DNA of 38,941 bases from Nocardioides jensenii JCM 1364 = NBRC 14755 (GTDB taxonomy: Bacteria > Actinomycetota > Actinomycetes > Propionibacteriales > Nocardioidaceae), in contig NZ_BCRJ01000094.1 in the NCBI RefSeq assembly GCF_001552535.1, positions 1 through 38,941 on the forward strand. Reading direction: 5' to 3'. Position 1 is the first letter of the stretch. Every line of letters begins with the position of its first letter. This document shows positions 30,918 through 38,941 of this stretch, piece after piece. The position numbers and the translations under genes were made by a program. The notes beneath the pieces are model-generated. The model did not search any database. It was not told the DNA's origin and saw only the letters and a list, made by a program, of their open reading frames with translations.

Positions 30918-31549
30918 GTCACCGTGATCGTGGTGTTGGTGCAGGTGCCGGCCAACGTGCTCATCGCGGACTTCTCGCCGCTGTCCACGCTCAGCCGCCA
31001 CCGGTGCTTGACCGCCACGAACTCCCGCAGGTAGCGGCACTTGTCGTAGGCCGGCAGCCACTCCCGCACGTCCTGGTCGCTCTTGGCCTGGTTGACGTTG
31101 TCGGTCACCCCGACCAGCGTGCGGTAGTCGCCGAGGTCGTTCGCGTAGCGCTCCCGCTCCGCGGCCGACCACGTGCGGGCACCGGAGTCCCAGGCCTCGG
31201 CCAGCGGCACCATGTGGTCGATGTCGATGTCGGCCGGGGCATACCAGGAGACCCGGTCGTAGTAGCTGTACCAACGTCCGCCGCTCAGCGTGCACGTGCC
31301 GCTGCGGGTGGGCGGATCGTCCGCCTCCTCGAGGAGCACCTCGTTGCGGGTGCTGCAGCCGTCCCCGTCGGCGTCGACCCAGTGGTTGAACTTCGACCGG
31401 TCGTAGCCGGTGCGTACCTCGGTCTGCACCGGCAGGTCGGAGACCGCGGTCTCCAACGGAGCCGAGTAGTCGTCGGCGTACGCGGTGACCGGCAGGCCGA
31501 TCAGCAGTGCGGCGAGGACGAGCGGAGGGGCCAGGCGGCGGAGCAGCAT
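30905..31549 (-). CDS. secreted HNH endonuclease family protein
   Basis: 214-residue exported nuclease. A signal peptide (residues 1-25, ending near AYA) is followed by a domain with YDRSKFNHWVDADGDGCSTRNEVL, the active-site ADIDIDHMVPLAEAWDSGA (Asp111 and His112), and NVNQAKSDQDVREWLP. This is the pattern of actinobacterial secreted HNH nucleases, whose first His is the general base in DNA cleavage; nutrient or phosphate scavenging is the usual suggestion. Cys in GDGCST, SGTCTL and the late DKCRY and GTCTN could give two disulfides. ATG at 31549 has GGGAGA upstream. The 3' end is part of a tandem repeat. Confidence 0.88.
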   Translation of the reverse strand: MLLRRLAPPLVLAALLIGLPVTAYADDYSAPLETAVSDLPVQTEVRTGYDRSKFNHWVDADGDGCSTRNEVLLEEADDPPTRSGTCTLSGGRWYSYYDRVSWYAPADIDIDHMVPLAEAWDSGARTWSAAERERYANDLGDYRTLVGVTDNVNQAKSDQDVREWLPAYDKCRYLREFVAVKHRWRLSVDSGEKSAMSTLAGTCTNTTITVTLAR

Positions 31550-31653
31550 GTGAATCTCCCGAGAGCGACGATGCGGTTCATCCCCAGACAACACCCGATA
31601 CGTCGCCGCGTGAAGGGTCCCAGCCGCACTGTTCATCGCGCGTTCCTGCGTAC

Positions 31654-31682
31654 GTCGACAGCGGCCGGGCCGGGAGTAGGCT
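31654..31682 (+). promoter_or_regulatory. promoter of the PEP mutase-family gene
   Basis: GTCGAC (31654-31659), 17-nt spacer, TAGGCT (31677-31682). It would give a 5' leader of about 24 nt containing GGAGGAG (31698-31704), 8 nt before the ATG. Confidence 0.5.
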
Positions 31683-31712
31683 GAGGAGTCCCCTTCCGGA
31701 GGAGCGGCGACC

Positions 31713-32543
31713 ATGCCCGACGATCGAGTGGCGAGGTTCCGTCGCCTGCACGCCTCGGGGTGCTTCGTGATGCCGAACCCCTGGGACCCGGGCAGCGCCA
31801 GGGTCCTCGAGGAGCTGGGCTTCCAGGCACTCGCCACGACCAGCGCCGGCTTCGCCTGGACCACCGGCGTCGGCGACAACCAGGTCGGGCTGGAGGCCTC
31901 GCTGGATCACCTGCGACTGATCGCGGAGTCGGTGGAGGTGCCCGTCAACGCCGACTTCCAGGACGGGTTCGCCGTCGACCCGCAAGGCGTCCACGACCAC
32001 GTGCTGCTCGCCGCCGCCACGGGCGTCGCGGGCCTCTCGATCGAGGACTCGACCGGCGATCATTCCGACCCGCTCCACGAGTTCGACCTCGCGGTGGAAC
32101 GGGTCCGGGCGGCGCGAGCGGCCATCGACGACGGCGACACGGGCGTGCTGCTCACCGCGCGGTCGGAGGGCTTCGTGGTCGGCCGTCCCGACATCGACGA
32201 GACGATCCGCCGGCTCGTGGCCTACGCAGAGGCGGGTGCGGACTGTCTCTACGCACCACGACTCACCACGGTCGCCGAGGTGGCGGCGGTGCTCGCTGCG
32301 GTCTCGCCGAAACCGGTCAACCTGCTGATCAACGCCCCCTTCCTCACCGTCGCCGAGGCAACCGCCCTCGGCGTACGCCGGATCAGTGTCGGCGGCACCC
32401 TGGCGCGCGCCGCGTGGCGGGGGTTCCTCGACGCCGCGACGGAGATCCGCGACACGGGCACGTTCACCGGGTTCACCCGGCTGCCCGACGTCGATGGACT
32501 GCTCTCCGCCCCGAGAACCGGGCGCTCCGGACCTCACACGTAA
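31713..32543 (+). CDS. isocitrate lyase/PEP mutase family protein
   Basis: 276-residue TIM-barrel enzyme. N-terminal FVMPNPWDPGSARVLEELGF, then ATTSAGFAWTTG, VPVNADFQDGFA (metal-binding acidic pair), GLSIEDSTGD, and LLTARSEGFVVGRPD. It lacks the KKCGH loop of true isocitrate lyase, so it belongs to the wider group of C-C or P-C bond lyases such as methylisocitrate or oxaloacetate lyase-like enzymes; the actual substrate cannot be read. A strong GGAGGAG precedes the ATG. It is divergent from the nuclease gene. Confidence 0.85.
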   Translation: MPDDRVARFRRLHASGCFVMPNPWDPGSARVLEELGFQALATTSAGFAWTTGVGDNQVGLEASLDHLRLIAESVEVPVNADFQDGFAVDPQGVHDHVLLAAATGVAGLSIEDSTGDHSDPLHEFDLAVERVRAARAAIDDGDTGVLLTARSEGFVVGRPDIDETIRRLVAYAEAGADCLYAPRLTTVAEVAAVLAAVSPKPVNLLINAPFLTVAEATALGVRRISVGGTLARAAWRGFLDAATEIRDTGTFTGFTRLPDVDGLLSAPRTGRSGPHT

Positions 32544-32655
32544 CCCCAGCGTCGTACGGCGCGTTCACCACATGTCGACGCCCTCGACAACGGACAGCAC
32601 GCACGCAAGGATCAAACTTCCGGGGACGCCCGGAAGAGAGCAGAGGTATGCCGAC

Positions 32656-34065
32656 ATGGCCACCCCGATCGACCCGACGTCCACCGCGTTCCTCGTGGCG
32701 GAGAACCGCAACATGCCGATGCACGTCGGCGGGCTGCAGCTGTTCGAGAAGCCGGACGGGGCTGGCCCCGACTACATCAAGGAGCTCTACGAGCAGATGC
32801 GCTCGCCCGAGGCGATCGCGCCCCTGTTCCTCAAGCACCCACGCCGGTCACTGGCCACCGCGGGTCAGTACGTCTGGGCCGAGGACGAGCTCTTCGACAT
32901 CGAGCACCACGTGCGCCACAGCGCCCTCCCGCAGCCGGGCCGGGTGCGCGAGCTGCTCGACCTCTGCTCGCGCCTGCACAGCACCCGGCTGGCGCACGAG
33001 CGGCCGCTGTGGGAGGCCCACGTCATCGAGGGGCTCAAGGACGGACGCGTCGGCCTCTACACCAAGATCCACCACTCGCTGGTCGACGGAGTCTCCGCGA
33101 TGCGGCTCACGCAGAGCGTGCTCTCCAGTGACCCCGACAAGCGCGACATGCCGGCGCCGTGGGCCCAGCGGCCCCGCGCACCCAAGGCCGTGCAGACGGC
33201 TGCCGAGGCGGAGCGCAACCTCGCCGTCGTCCCCATGAAGGCACTGCGTACGGCGCTCGGGATGAGCGCCGAGGCCGCCGGCCTGCCGGGCGCCCTCCTG
33301 CGCACGCTGAACAGCGGCGTGCGCAACGAGACGTCGGCGGTCTCCCTCTACGCGCCGCGCACGATCTTCAACCAGACCATCACCGGATCACGCCGTTTCG
33401 CCGCCCAGGACTGGCCGATCGAGCGCATGCGGGCGATCGGCAAGGCAACCGGAACGACGATCAACGACGTCGTGCTGGCCATGTGCAGCGGTGCGGTCCG
33501 TGCCTACCTGCTCGAGCTCGACGCGCTGCCCGACACCACGCTGGTCTCGATGGTGCCGGTCGGCCTCAACGCCAAGCAGGCCCAGGTCGCCTCGGCCGAG
33601 GGCGGAAACGCGATCGGCACGGTGATGGTCAAGCTCGGGACCGACCTGGCCGATCCCGCCGACCGCCTCCGCAGCATCCACAAGTCGATGCTCGAGGGCA
33701 AGCGCGCCCTGTCGTCGATGAGCCCGATGCAGATCCTGGCGATGTCCGCGATCGGGATGGCGCCGGCGATGCTGACCCCGATGCTGCGCATGCAGGGCGT
33801 GATCCGGCCGCCGTTCAACCTGATCATCTCCAACGTGCCCGGCCCGCGGACGACGCAGTACTTCAACGGCGCCAAGCTGGTCGGCATGTACCCGCTGTCC
33901 ATCCCGATCCACGGCATGGCGCTCAACATCACCTGCACGTCGTACGACGGCCAGATGGGCTTCGGCCTGACCGGGTGCCGCCGGACCGTGCCGCACCTGC
34001 AGCGACTGCTGACCCACCTCGACAACGAGCTCTCCGCGCTCGAGAAGGCCGCCGGCGTCCTGTAG
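32656..34065 (+). CDS. wax ester synthase/diacylglycerol acyltransferase (WS/DGAT)
   Basis: 469-residue bifunctional acyltransferase that makes triacylglycerol or wax esters from acyl-CoA. It starts PIDPTSTAFLVAENRNMPMH as in the family, with PLWE at 117-120, catalytic HHSLVDG at 139-145 (HHxxxDG), INDVVLAMCSGAVR, and ISNVPGPRTTQYFNGAKL near the end. ATG at 32656 is chosen because AGAGG lies 9 nt upstream and the product begins at the conserved site; ATG at 32572 would add 28 unconserved residues. It is convergent with a lipase gene only 6 nt away, so storage-lipid synthesis and breakdown genes abut. Confidence 0.92.
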   Translation: MATPIDPTSTAFLVAENRNMPMHVGGLQLFEKPDGAGPDYIKELYEQMRSPEAIAPLFLKHPRRSLATAGQYVWAEDELFDIEHHVRHSALPQPGRVRELLDLCSRLHSTRLAHERPLWEAHVIEGLKDGRVGLYTKIHHSLVDGVSAMRLTQSVLSSDPDKRDMPAPWAQRPRAPKAVQTAAEAERNLAVVPMKALRTALGMSAEAAGLPGALLRTLNSGVRNETSAVSLYAPRTIFNQTITGSRRFAAQDWPIERMRAIGKATGTTINDVVLAMCSGAVRAYLLELDALPDTTLVSMVPVGLNAKQAQVASAEGGNAIGTVMVKLGTDLADPADRLRSIHKSMLEGKRALSSMSPMQILAMSAIGMAPAMLTPMLRMQGVIRPPFNLIISNVPGPRTTQYFNGAKLVGMYPLSIPIHGMALNITCTSYDGQMGFGLTGCRRTVPHLQRLLTHLDNELSALEKAAGVL

Positions 34066-34071
34066 GGCCTG

Positions 34072-34761
34072 TCAGCGGACGGCGTTCGCCACTCCGGTGT
34101 ACGTCGATCCGTCGGCCAACAGGCTCACGTGACCCACGCACCCGGTCTGGGTGTTGGTCGCGCCGCTGAGGATCACCGACGTGTCGGGGTTGATGATCTC
34201 GTCGCACGGCGACCAGAACGTCGAGTAGTTCACCGCACCGGGCGTCTCGTCACCCGAGTTCAGCGCGGTGAGGAACGTCGATCCCGGACGCATGTCCACG
34301 CACGAGACGTTCCAGCAGCCCCACGCGAAGTTGGTGCCGTGATTCGGACCGCCGATGCTCACCCAGTCGTCGACCTTGGCGGTGCCGCCGAGGTTCTTCA
34401 GGTAGTAGCGCGAGGACAGTCCACCCATCGAGTGGGTGACGATGTCGACCTTCGTGGCGCCGGTCCGGGCCAGCACCTCGTCGACATACGCCTGCAGCTG
34501 CCCGGCAGTGGTCACGTTCGACTGCGTGAAGTCGTAGTCCCACGCGTAGAGCTCGTCGGCCGACCAGCCGTCGGCCCGGAAGCGGGCGACGACGTAGTCC
34601 CAGTTCCACGACGCGCCGCTCCAGCCGTGGACGAAGATGACGGGGTCGTGCCCCGCCGCCGTGGCCGACGAGCGGGGCGCCGCCTGCGAGACGGTCGGTC
34701 CGAGCACTGTCAGGAACAGGGCCAGGGTGGCGATGATGACGGCACGAGCGATCCGACGCAT
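34072..34761 (-). CDS. secreted lipase, class 2 alpha/beta hydrolase
   Basis: 229-residue exported lipase. The signal peptide is residues 1-28, ending VSQAAP. The oxyanion strand PVIFVHGWSG is at 40-49, and the nucleophile elbow THSMGG at 109-114 has Ser111. The likely acid is Asp in INPDTSVILSG and the likely His is in GCVGHVSLLADG. Two Cys pairs (CWNVSC, and CDE with TGC) suit a secreted protein. Length and motifs match Bacillus-type LipA/class 2 lipases. An excellent GGAGG precedes the ATG. Acts on extracellular esters or glycerides. Confidence 0.88.
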   Translation of the reverse strand: MRRIARAVIIATLALFLTVLGPTVSQAAPRSSATAAGHDPVIFVHGWSGASWNWDYVVARFRADGWSADELYAWDYDFTQSNVTTAGQLQAYVDEVLARTGATKVDIVTHSMGGLSSRYYLKNLGGTAKVDDWVSIGGPNHGTNFAWGCWNVSCVDMRPGSTFLTALNSGDETPGAVNYSTFWSPCDEIINPDTSVILSGATNTQTGCVGHVSLLADGSTYTGVANAVR

Positions 34762-34813
34762 GGGACCTCCGAGATGAGTGAATGAGCCGTCGCCGAACCT
34801 AGTGTGACGGCGG

Positions 34814-35971
34814 TCACCGCGACAAGGGTCGGCGTACGTCGAGTGCGCCGCCGAACGTCGTGGCGACCGCCCGCAGCCTCGCCTCGGTGATCGCGCTGAC
34901 CGTCTCGAGTCCGGCCAGCTGCGCGTTGGACCCGGGCCGCGTGGGCTCGGGCGAGTTGATCGAGATGCAGGTGCGGCTTCCCCCGTCGTCGGCGTTCGCC
35001 AGCGCCGTCGCGTGCCCGGTCGTGCCGCTGCCGGCGAAGAAGTCGAGCACGACCGCATCGTTGGGGAAGCACTCCAGGACGCGACGGACCAGCCCGGTCG
35101 GCTTCGGTGACTCGAAGACGTGACCCACGACCGCCTTGAGCTCGGCCACTGCCGTGTCGGTGGAGCCGACCTCCTCCGCGAGCCAGATCGTCTTCAGCTT
35201 CTTGCGGCGCCCGTCGTGCAGCCAGTCGCGCTGGAAGATGTCGACCCGCTCCCCCAGCCGGCCCTTGATGGTGCGGCAGACCAGGTCGTCGGGCCGTGCA
35301 TCGACCCGCGGCGCCGACCAGCGCCACACCGCCGGTGCCCCGTCACCGAAGACCGGGAGCACCTCGACGGCTCCGGCGAAGGGTGCCGTCGAGACCTGAC
35401 CGGTCACCGGTGAGCCCCACAGCGGGAAGTGCAGGGTGCGCGCGGTCGCCGGGTTGAACTTCTTGTTGGTGTTGCGCAGCGGGAGGTGCCGGAAACGTCG
35501 GCCGTCCGCGGCCTCCTGCGGGAAGTCAGCGGGGTCGACGTGATGGGTCGAGGTCGCATCGAGCGCGCAGGCCTCGATGTCGCGCGCGTAGACGAGCAGG
35601 TACTCGTGGGAGGTCGCGAAGAAGTTGCCGAGCTGGCGACCCTTGGGGTTGAGGTTCACCACGATCTGGGCGATGAAGTTGCGTTCGTCGTACACCTCGT
35701 CGAGGAGCAGGCGCAGGTGGGCAACCTCGTTGTCGTCGATGGAGACGAAGATGGCGCCGCCGTCGGAGAGCAGGTCGCGCGCAGCCTCGAGGCGCGGCCG
35801 CATCATCTCGGCCCAGGCTCGGTGCCGGTCGCGGCCGGTGCCGTGGCGGTCGTTGTAGGCGAAGTCGTTGCCGGTGTTGTAGGGCGGGTCGATGTAGACC
35901 ACGTCGATGCTGCCCGGCTCGAGGGTCGGCAGCACATCGAGGTTGTCGCCCTCGATGAAGACGTTGGTCAA
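34814..35971 (-). CDS. beta-class site-specific DNA methyltransferase
   Basis: 385-residue amino-methyltransferase. DPPYNTGND (28-36, motif IV) comes before FAGSGTT (312-318, motif I), the circular order of the beta class seen in type III Mod and some orphan adenine methylases. It is shorter than typical type III Mod proteins and no Res subunit or other nuclease adjoins it, so it may be an orphan or part of an unrecognised system. The central region between the motifs would read the target. The start is TTG, overlapping the stop of the small upstream gene (TTGA), with GGGGCAGG upstream. Confidence 0.85.
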   Translation of the reverse strand: MTNVFIEGDNLDVLPTLEPGSIDVVYIDPPYNTGNDFAYNDRHGTGRDRHRAWAEMMRPRLEAARDLLSDGGAIFVSIDDNEVAHLRLLLDEVYDERNFIAQIVVNLNPKGRQLGNFFATSHEYLLVYARDIEACALDATSTHHVDPADFPQEAADGRRFRHLPLRNTNKKFNPATARTLHFPLWGSPVTGQVSTAPFAGAVEVLPVFGDGAPAVWRWSAPRVDARPDDLVCRTIKGRLGERVDIFQRDWLHDGRRKKLKTIWLAEEVGSTDTAVAELKAVVGHVFESPKPTGLVRRVLECFPNDAVVLDFFAGSGTTGHATALANADDGGSRTCISINSPEPTRPGSNAQLAGLETVSAITEARLRAVATTFGGALDVRRPLSR

Positions 35972-36345
35972 CGCCTGCCCCGGGGCAGCGCACGACGGGG
36001 AGGCTTGGGCTCGGGGTGGATCCGCTTGGTGAGGTCCGTGTGCGCCAGCAGCACCTCGAACGGCAGCTCCGACGGCGGGTACGTCGCGATCGGCTGGTCG
36101 CCGGTGAACACGACGTACGCCGTGGTGCCCGACGGCGCCACCTTGAGGATCGAGCCGTCGACCACCGTGGCGGCATGGGCCAACGCCTTGCGCCGGGCGG
36201 TGAGGCTGCGGGCGCGCTTGGTCGCGGAGGCCGCAGCCTGCTTGCCGCCCTTGTCCCAGGCGATCTTGGCCTGGGGGCCGTACTTCACGGCGACCTTCAC
36301 GCCGGCACCGATCACCACGGCAGCGGTCTTGACCTTCTTGCCCAC
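35968..36345 (-). CDS. small basic protein coupled to the methyltransferase
   Basis: 125-residue protein, strongly basic, no family recognised. It starts MGKKVKTAAVVIGAGVKVAV, a moderately hydrophobic helix, then a Lys/Arg/Ala-rich region (KRARSLTARRKALAHA), a predicted beta stretch (ILKVAPSGTTAYVVFTGDQP), and a Pro/Arg tail. GTG at 36345 is chosen because GGGAGA lies 6 nt upstream; longer open frame upstream is not supported. Its stop overlaps the methyltransferase start by 4 nt, so the two are made together. A DNA-binding or accessory role is only an inference from charge and coupling. Confidence 0.7.
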   Translation of the reverse strand: MGKKVKTAAVVIGAGVKVAVKYGPQAKIAWDKGGKQAAASATKRARSLTARRKALAHAATVVDGSILKVAPSGTTAYVVFTGDQPIATYPPSELPFEVLLAHTDLTKRIHPEPKPPRRALPRGRR

Positions 36346-36454
36346 GAGGTCTCCCTTTGATCGACTGCGCCCAACTCTATGCGGACGCCGTGCAGGTGGC
36401 CGTGGGCGCGGGCGGGTGGCCCGGAAAAGCCGTGCCACCGGCCCCTCGCCGTGC

Positions 36455-36460
36455 CACTCT
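36455..36460 (+). promoter_or_regulatory. possible -10 of PIG-L gene
   Basis: CACTCT lies 7 nt before the ATG at 36468. It has the leaderless spacing used by neighbours but C in place of the first T. Confidence 0.3.
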
Positions 36461-36467
36461 GGGTGAC

Positions 36468-37214
36468 ATGACTGATCCGCCCCTTCCCCTGGCCCCCCTG
36501 GACGAGAACTGGGAGCGCGCCCTGTGCATCGTGGCGCACCCCGACGACATGGAGTTCGGCGCGGCCGCGGCCGTCGCGCGCTGGACCGGGCAGGGCAAGC
36601 AGGTCATCTACTGCATGGTGACCAGCGGCGAGGCCGGCATCGACGGGCTCCATCCCGACGAGTGTCGCAGTGTGCGCGAGGCCGAGCAGGTCGAGTCGGC
36701 CCGCATCGTGGGCGTCGACGAGGTGGAGTTCCTCGGTCTCCAGGACGGCGTCATCGAGTACGGCGTCGCGTTGCGGCGGGTGCTGGCCGAGGTGGTGCGG
36801 CGGCACCGTCCCGAGATCGTGGTCACCGGCAACTTCCACGACACGTTCGGTGGCCGCAACCTCAACCAGGCCGACCACATCGCCGTCGGCCGTGCCGTGC
36901 TGGACGCCGTGCGCGATGCCGGGAACCGGTGGATCTTCGCCGAGCAGCTGACCGACGGACTCGAGCCCTGGGGCGGCGTACGCGAGGTCTGGGCGGCGGG
37001 CTCGCCGCTGGCCGAGCACGGTGTCGACATCACCGAGACGTTCGAGGCGGGCGTCGAGTCACTGCGCGCGCACGGCGCCTACATCGACGGGCTCGGCTGG
37101 GAGGACTTCGACCCGGCCGAGATGCTCGAGGGCTTCGGCCGCGCGACCGGCACCCGGATGGGCGTCACGTTCGCCGCCCCCTTCGAGGTCTTCCCCATGG
37201 GCTGGGGCGACTGA
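36468..37214 (+). CDS. PIG-L (LmbE) family zinc deacetylase
   Basis: 248-residue zinc-dependent deacetylase. AHPDD (23-27) supplies the two N-terminal metal ligands and catalytic Asp, and NLNQADHIAVGRAVLDAV supplies the third His. Members remove acetyl groups from N-acetylglucosamine-type sugars, as in mycothiol synthesis (MshB) or its conjugate amidase (Mca). This protein is shorter than Mca and the context gives no pathway. ATG at 36468 follows CACTCT by 7 nt and no ribosome site is present. It is divergent from the small basic protein gene. Confidence 0.88.
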   Translation: MTDPPLPLAPLDENWERALCIVAHPDDMEFGAAAAVARWTGQGKQVIYCMVTSGEAGIDGLHPDECRSVREAEQVESARIVGVDEVEFLGLQDGVIEYGVALRRVLAEVVRRHRPEIVVTGNFHDTFGGRNLNQADHIAVGRAVLDAVRDAGNRWIFAEQLTDGLEPWGGVREVWAAGSPLAEHGVDITETFEAGVESLRAHGAYIDGLGWEDFDPAEMLEGFGRATGTRMGVTFAAPFEVFPMGWGD

Positions 37215-37225
37215 CCGAGTTCTTG

Positions 37226-37352
37226 GATACTCCCTGACGTTCGGACCCCTCGACCCCGGTAGTCCCTGACGTTCGGACCCTCCGCCACACGGGGTGCGGG
37301 TCCGAACGTCAGGGAGTATCCCGAAATGAGGGTCCGAACGTCAGGGAGTATC
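37226..37352. terminator. nested inverted repeats, four copies of one motif
   Basis: CCCTGACGTTCGGACCC occurs twice directly (within 37226-37248 and 37263-37280) and twice inverted (within 37298-37320 and 37330-37352). The inner pair forms an 18-bp perfect stem with a 17-nt loop, the outer pair a 23-bp perfect stem. It lies between convergent genes; the last copy covers the stop codon and last codons of the glycosyltransferase. Confidence 0.85.
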
Positions 37353-38941
37353 GAGGAGATCGCGGTAGGTGGCGTCGACGATGGACGTGACGTGGCGCCA
37401 GTCGCGGTTCTCCAGCACCCAGTCACGGGCCGCCCCACCCAGACGGTCACGCAGCGCCGGAGACTCCAGCAGGCGCTCGAGGGTGTCGGCCAAGGAGCGC
37501 GCGCAGCCCTTGTCGAAGACCAGCCCGGTGCGGCCGTCGTCGACGATCTCGGTCAGCGCGGCCACCGACGAGGTGACCACGGCCTTGCCCATCGCCATCG
37601 ACTCGAACGGCTTGATCGGCGAGATCGCCTCGCAGACCGGCAGCGGCAGCCGCGGGAACGGCGTGATGTCGACGAGTGAGAGGTACGAGGCCACCTGGTC
37701 GTGCGGCACGCGTCCGGTGAAGGTGACCACGTCGTCGAGACCGAGCGAGATCGAGAGCGCGTGCAGCTGCGACTCGAAGTGACCGTCGCCGACGACGACC
37801 AGGTGGAAGTCCGGACCCGATGAGCCCGCGCGCTCCTTGAGCAGCGCCACCGCCTCGAGCAGCAGGTCGAGCCCCTCGTAGTCGACCAGCCCGCCGGCGT
37901 ACCCGATCACGGTCTTCCCGCGCACGCCCAGCGAGGCAGCCAGCGACTCGTCGCGCGGGCGCGGCGCGAACTGGTCGGTGCGCACGCCGTTGGGCAGCAC
38001 GACGAGCTTGTCCGCGTCGACACCACGCTCAATCATCAACGCACGCAGGGCTTCGGTGATCACGAAGACCCGGTCGGCGGCGTGGCAGATCGTGGTCTCG
38101 AGACCCGCGGTGAACCGGTGGCGGTCCGATGACTCGAAGGCCGGGTCGCGCGAGACCTTCATCAGCTCCTCGAGCCCGCGCATCTCGTAGACGAACGGCA
38201 GCCCGAGCCGCGCCGCCGCCTGCTGCGCGGCCAGCCCGTTGACGTGGAACGAGGACGCGTGGATCAGCGAGGCACGGTGACGCCGCGCATGGGCTTCGAT
38301 CGCGGCGGCGTACTTGTCGACGTACGACGTCAGCGGGTACTGCCGGTAGACGCGGGCGTCGGTGAGCACGCGGTGGTAGCGGATGCCGTCGATCTCGTCG
38401 ACCGGCGGCACGACGCGGGTGTCGTGCTTGGACCAGCGGTCGTAGGGGAAGCCCGGGCGGGTCACGGCCTCCACCGACCAGCCGTCGGCGACCAGACCGG
38501 TGAGCACGCCGTGGGTGCGGTTCGCGTAGCCGCCGGAGAGGTGCGGCAGCGACTGGGCGAGCACCGACAGCACGTGGTGCGGTGCGGTCTCGACGCGCAG
38601 CTCGCCGCGTGGTGTCGGCGTCCAGCCCTCGTGCACGACCCGCAGCTGGTCGGTCGCGTTCGCCCAGGTGTCGCGCGCCCACCGGTCGTCCGGGCGCAGC
38701 GCGAGCGAGTGGTTGACCAGCGTCTCGGCGGCGGAGGTGCAGCCGGCGGTCAACGCCCGTGCGGCGGCCTTGCGCAGCTCGAGGGCGGACTCCTTCACCA
38801 ACGCCGGTACGTCGTCCGCGGCCGGCGGGTGCGCGCTCACCTGAGCGGCCAGGCGGTCCCAGTCGCGCCGACGGTCGAGGGCCCGGGCCACGGCAGGCGT
38901 GGGCCGGCGCAACCGCTCCCACCAGTGCGCGAGCACCGGCT
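37341..38941 (-). CDS. GT4-type glycosyltransferase (5' end beyond window)
   Basis: At least 531 residues, frame still open at the window edge, so the start is not certain; GTG at 38936 is the first candidate. An N-terminal region with TPR-like helices (about 45-85) precedes a GT-B fold: the first domain contains SQSLPHLSGGYANRTHGVLTGL with the glycine-rich acceptor loop, and the second has VVLPNGVRTDQFAPRP, VVVGDGHFESQL, VTFTGRVPHDQV and the donor-site CEAISPIKPFESMAMGKAVVTS, an E-x7-E-type motif. It likely adds a sugar to an envelope glycan or secondary product. The last codons lie in an inverted repeat. Confidence 0.85.
   Translation of the reverse strand, partial: PVLAHWWERLRRPTPAVARALDRRRDWDRLAAQVSAHPPAADDVPALVKESALELRKAAARALTAGCTSAAETLVNHSLALRPDDRWARDTWANATDQLRVVHEGWTPTPRGELRVETAPHHVLSVLAQSLPHLSGGYANRTHGVLTGLVADGWSVEAVTRPGFPYDRWSKHDTRVVPPVDEIDGIRYHRVLTDARVYRQYPLTSYVDKYAAAIEAHARRHRASLIHASSFHVNGLAAQQAAARLGLPFVYEMRGLEELMKVSRDPAFESSDRHRFTAGLETTICHAADRVFVITEALRALMIERGVDADKLVVLPNGVRTDQFAPRPRDESLAASLGVRGKTVIGYAGGLVDYEGLDLLLEAVALLKERAGSSGPDFHLVVVGDGHFESQLHALSISLGLDDVVTFTGRVPHDQVASYLSLVDITPFPRLPLPVCEAISPIKPFESMAMGKAVVTSSVAALTEIVDDGRTGLVFDKGCARSLADTLERLLESPALRDRLGGAARDWVLENRDWRHVTSIVDATYRDLLDTP

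Overview
The window is GC-rich throughout. It looks like the chromosome of an actinobacterium, most likely a Nocardioides-type member of the Nocardioidaceae. This rests on gene families (DUF3000 beside rnd and hemE, a GPGG small membrane protein, a WS/DGAT acyltransferase, a SigE-type sigma factor), on many genes without a Shine-Dalgarno that start 6-8 nt after a TANNNT -10 hexamer, and on short repeats of a type I associate with this group. The species call is inference. I see no rRNA, tRNA, phage, IS element or CRISPR array.

Layout. (1) 8-6087 is an organosulfur cassette: two DszC-like flavin monooxygenases, SfnG (dimethyl sulfone monooxygenase) and an SfnB/DszC-type enzyme on the minus strand, with a divergent LysR regulator. 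The two likely promoters share a 9-mer. (2) 6123-10221 holds a DUF4349 lipoprotein, hemE, DUF3000 and rnd. (3) 10287-15015 holds an orphan solute-binding lipoprotein, a second lipoprotein, an aldo/keto reductase, an orphan PemK/MazF-like protein, a candidate structured RNA at 14314-14402, and an unknown helical protein. The 350 nt between the second lipoprotein and the reductase is packed with simple repeats. (4) 15138-18980 is the HrpA helicase, whose reading frame contains two interspersed-repeat copies. (5) 19033-21728 holds a SigE-family sigma factor with its probable membrane regulator, a small anchored disordered protein, a GtrA-like remnant and a 47-residue GPGG membrane protein. (6) 21756-24764 is a TetR regulator divergent from a Baeyer-Villiger-type monooxygenase and a short-chain dehydrogenase. 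(7) 24918-31549 holds DUF402, a ThrE-type exporter, a GCS2 ligase, DNA polymerase IV with a FUSC membrane protein, a small exported protein and a secreted HNH nuclease. (8) 31713-38941 holds a PEP mutase/isocitrate lyase-family enzyme, a WS/DGAT, a secreted lipase, a beta-class DNA methyltransferase coupled to a small basic protein, a PIG-L deacetylase, and a glycosyltransferase cut by the window edge.

The sulfur cassette probably strips sulfur from sulfones, sulfoxides or thiophene-like compounds when sulfate is scarce. The TetR/BVMO/SDR block is a classic alcohol-ketone-ester oxidation unit. The observations most worth following are the structured RNA, the in-frame repeats inside hrpA, the recurring short repeats that begin at or overlap stop codons, and the methyltransferase/small-protein pair.
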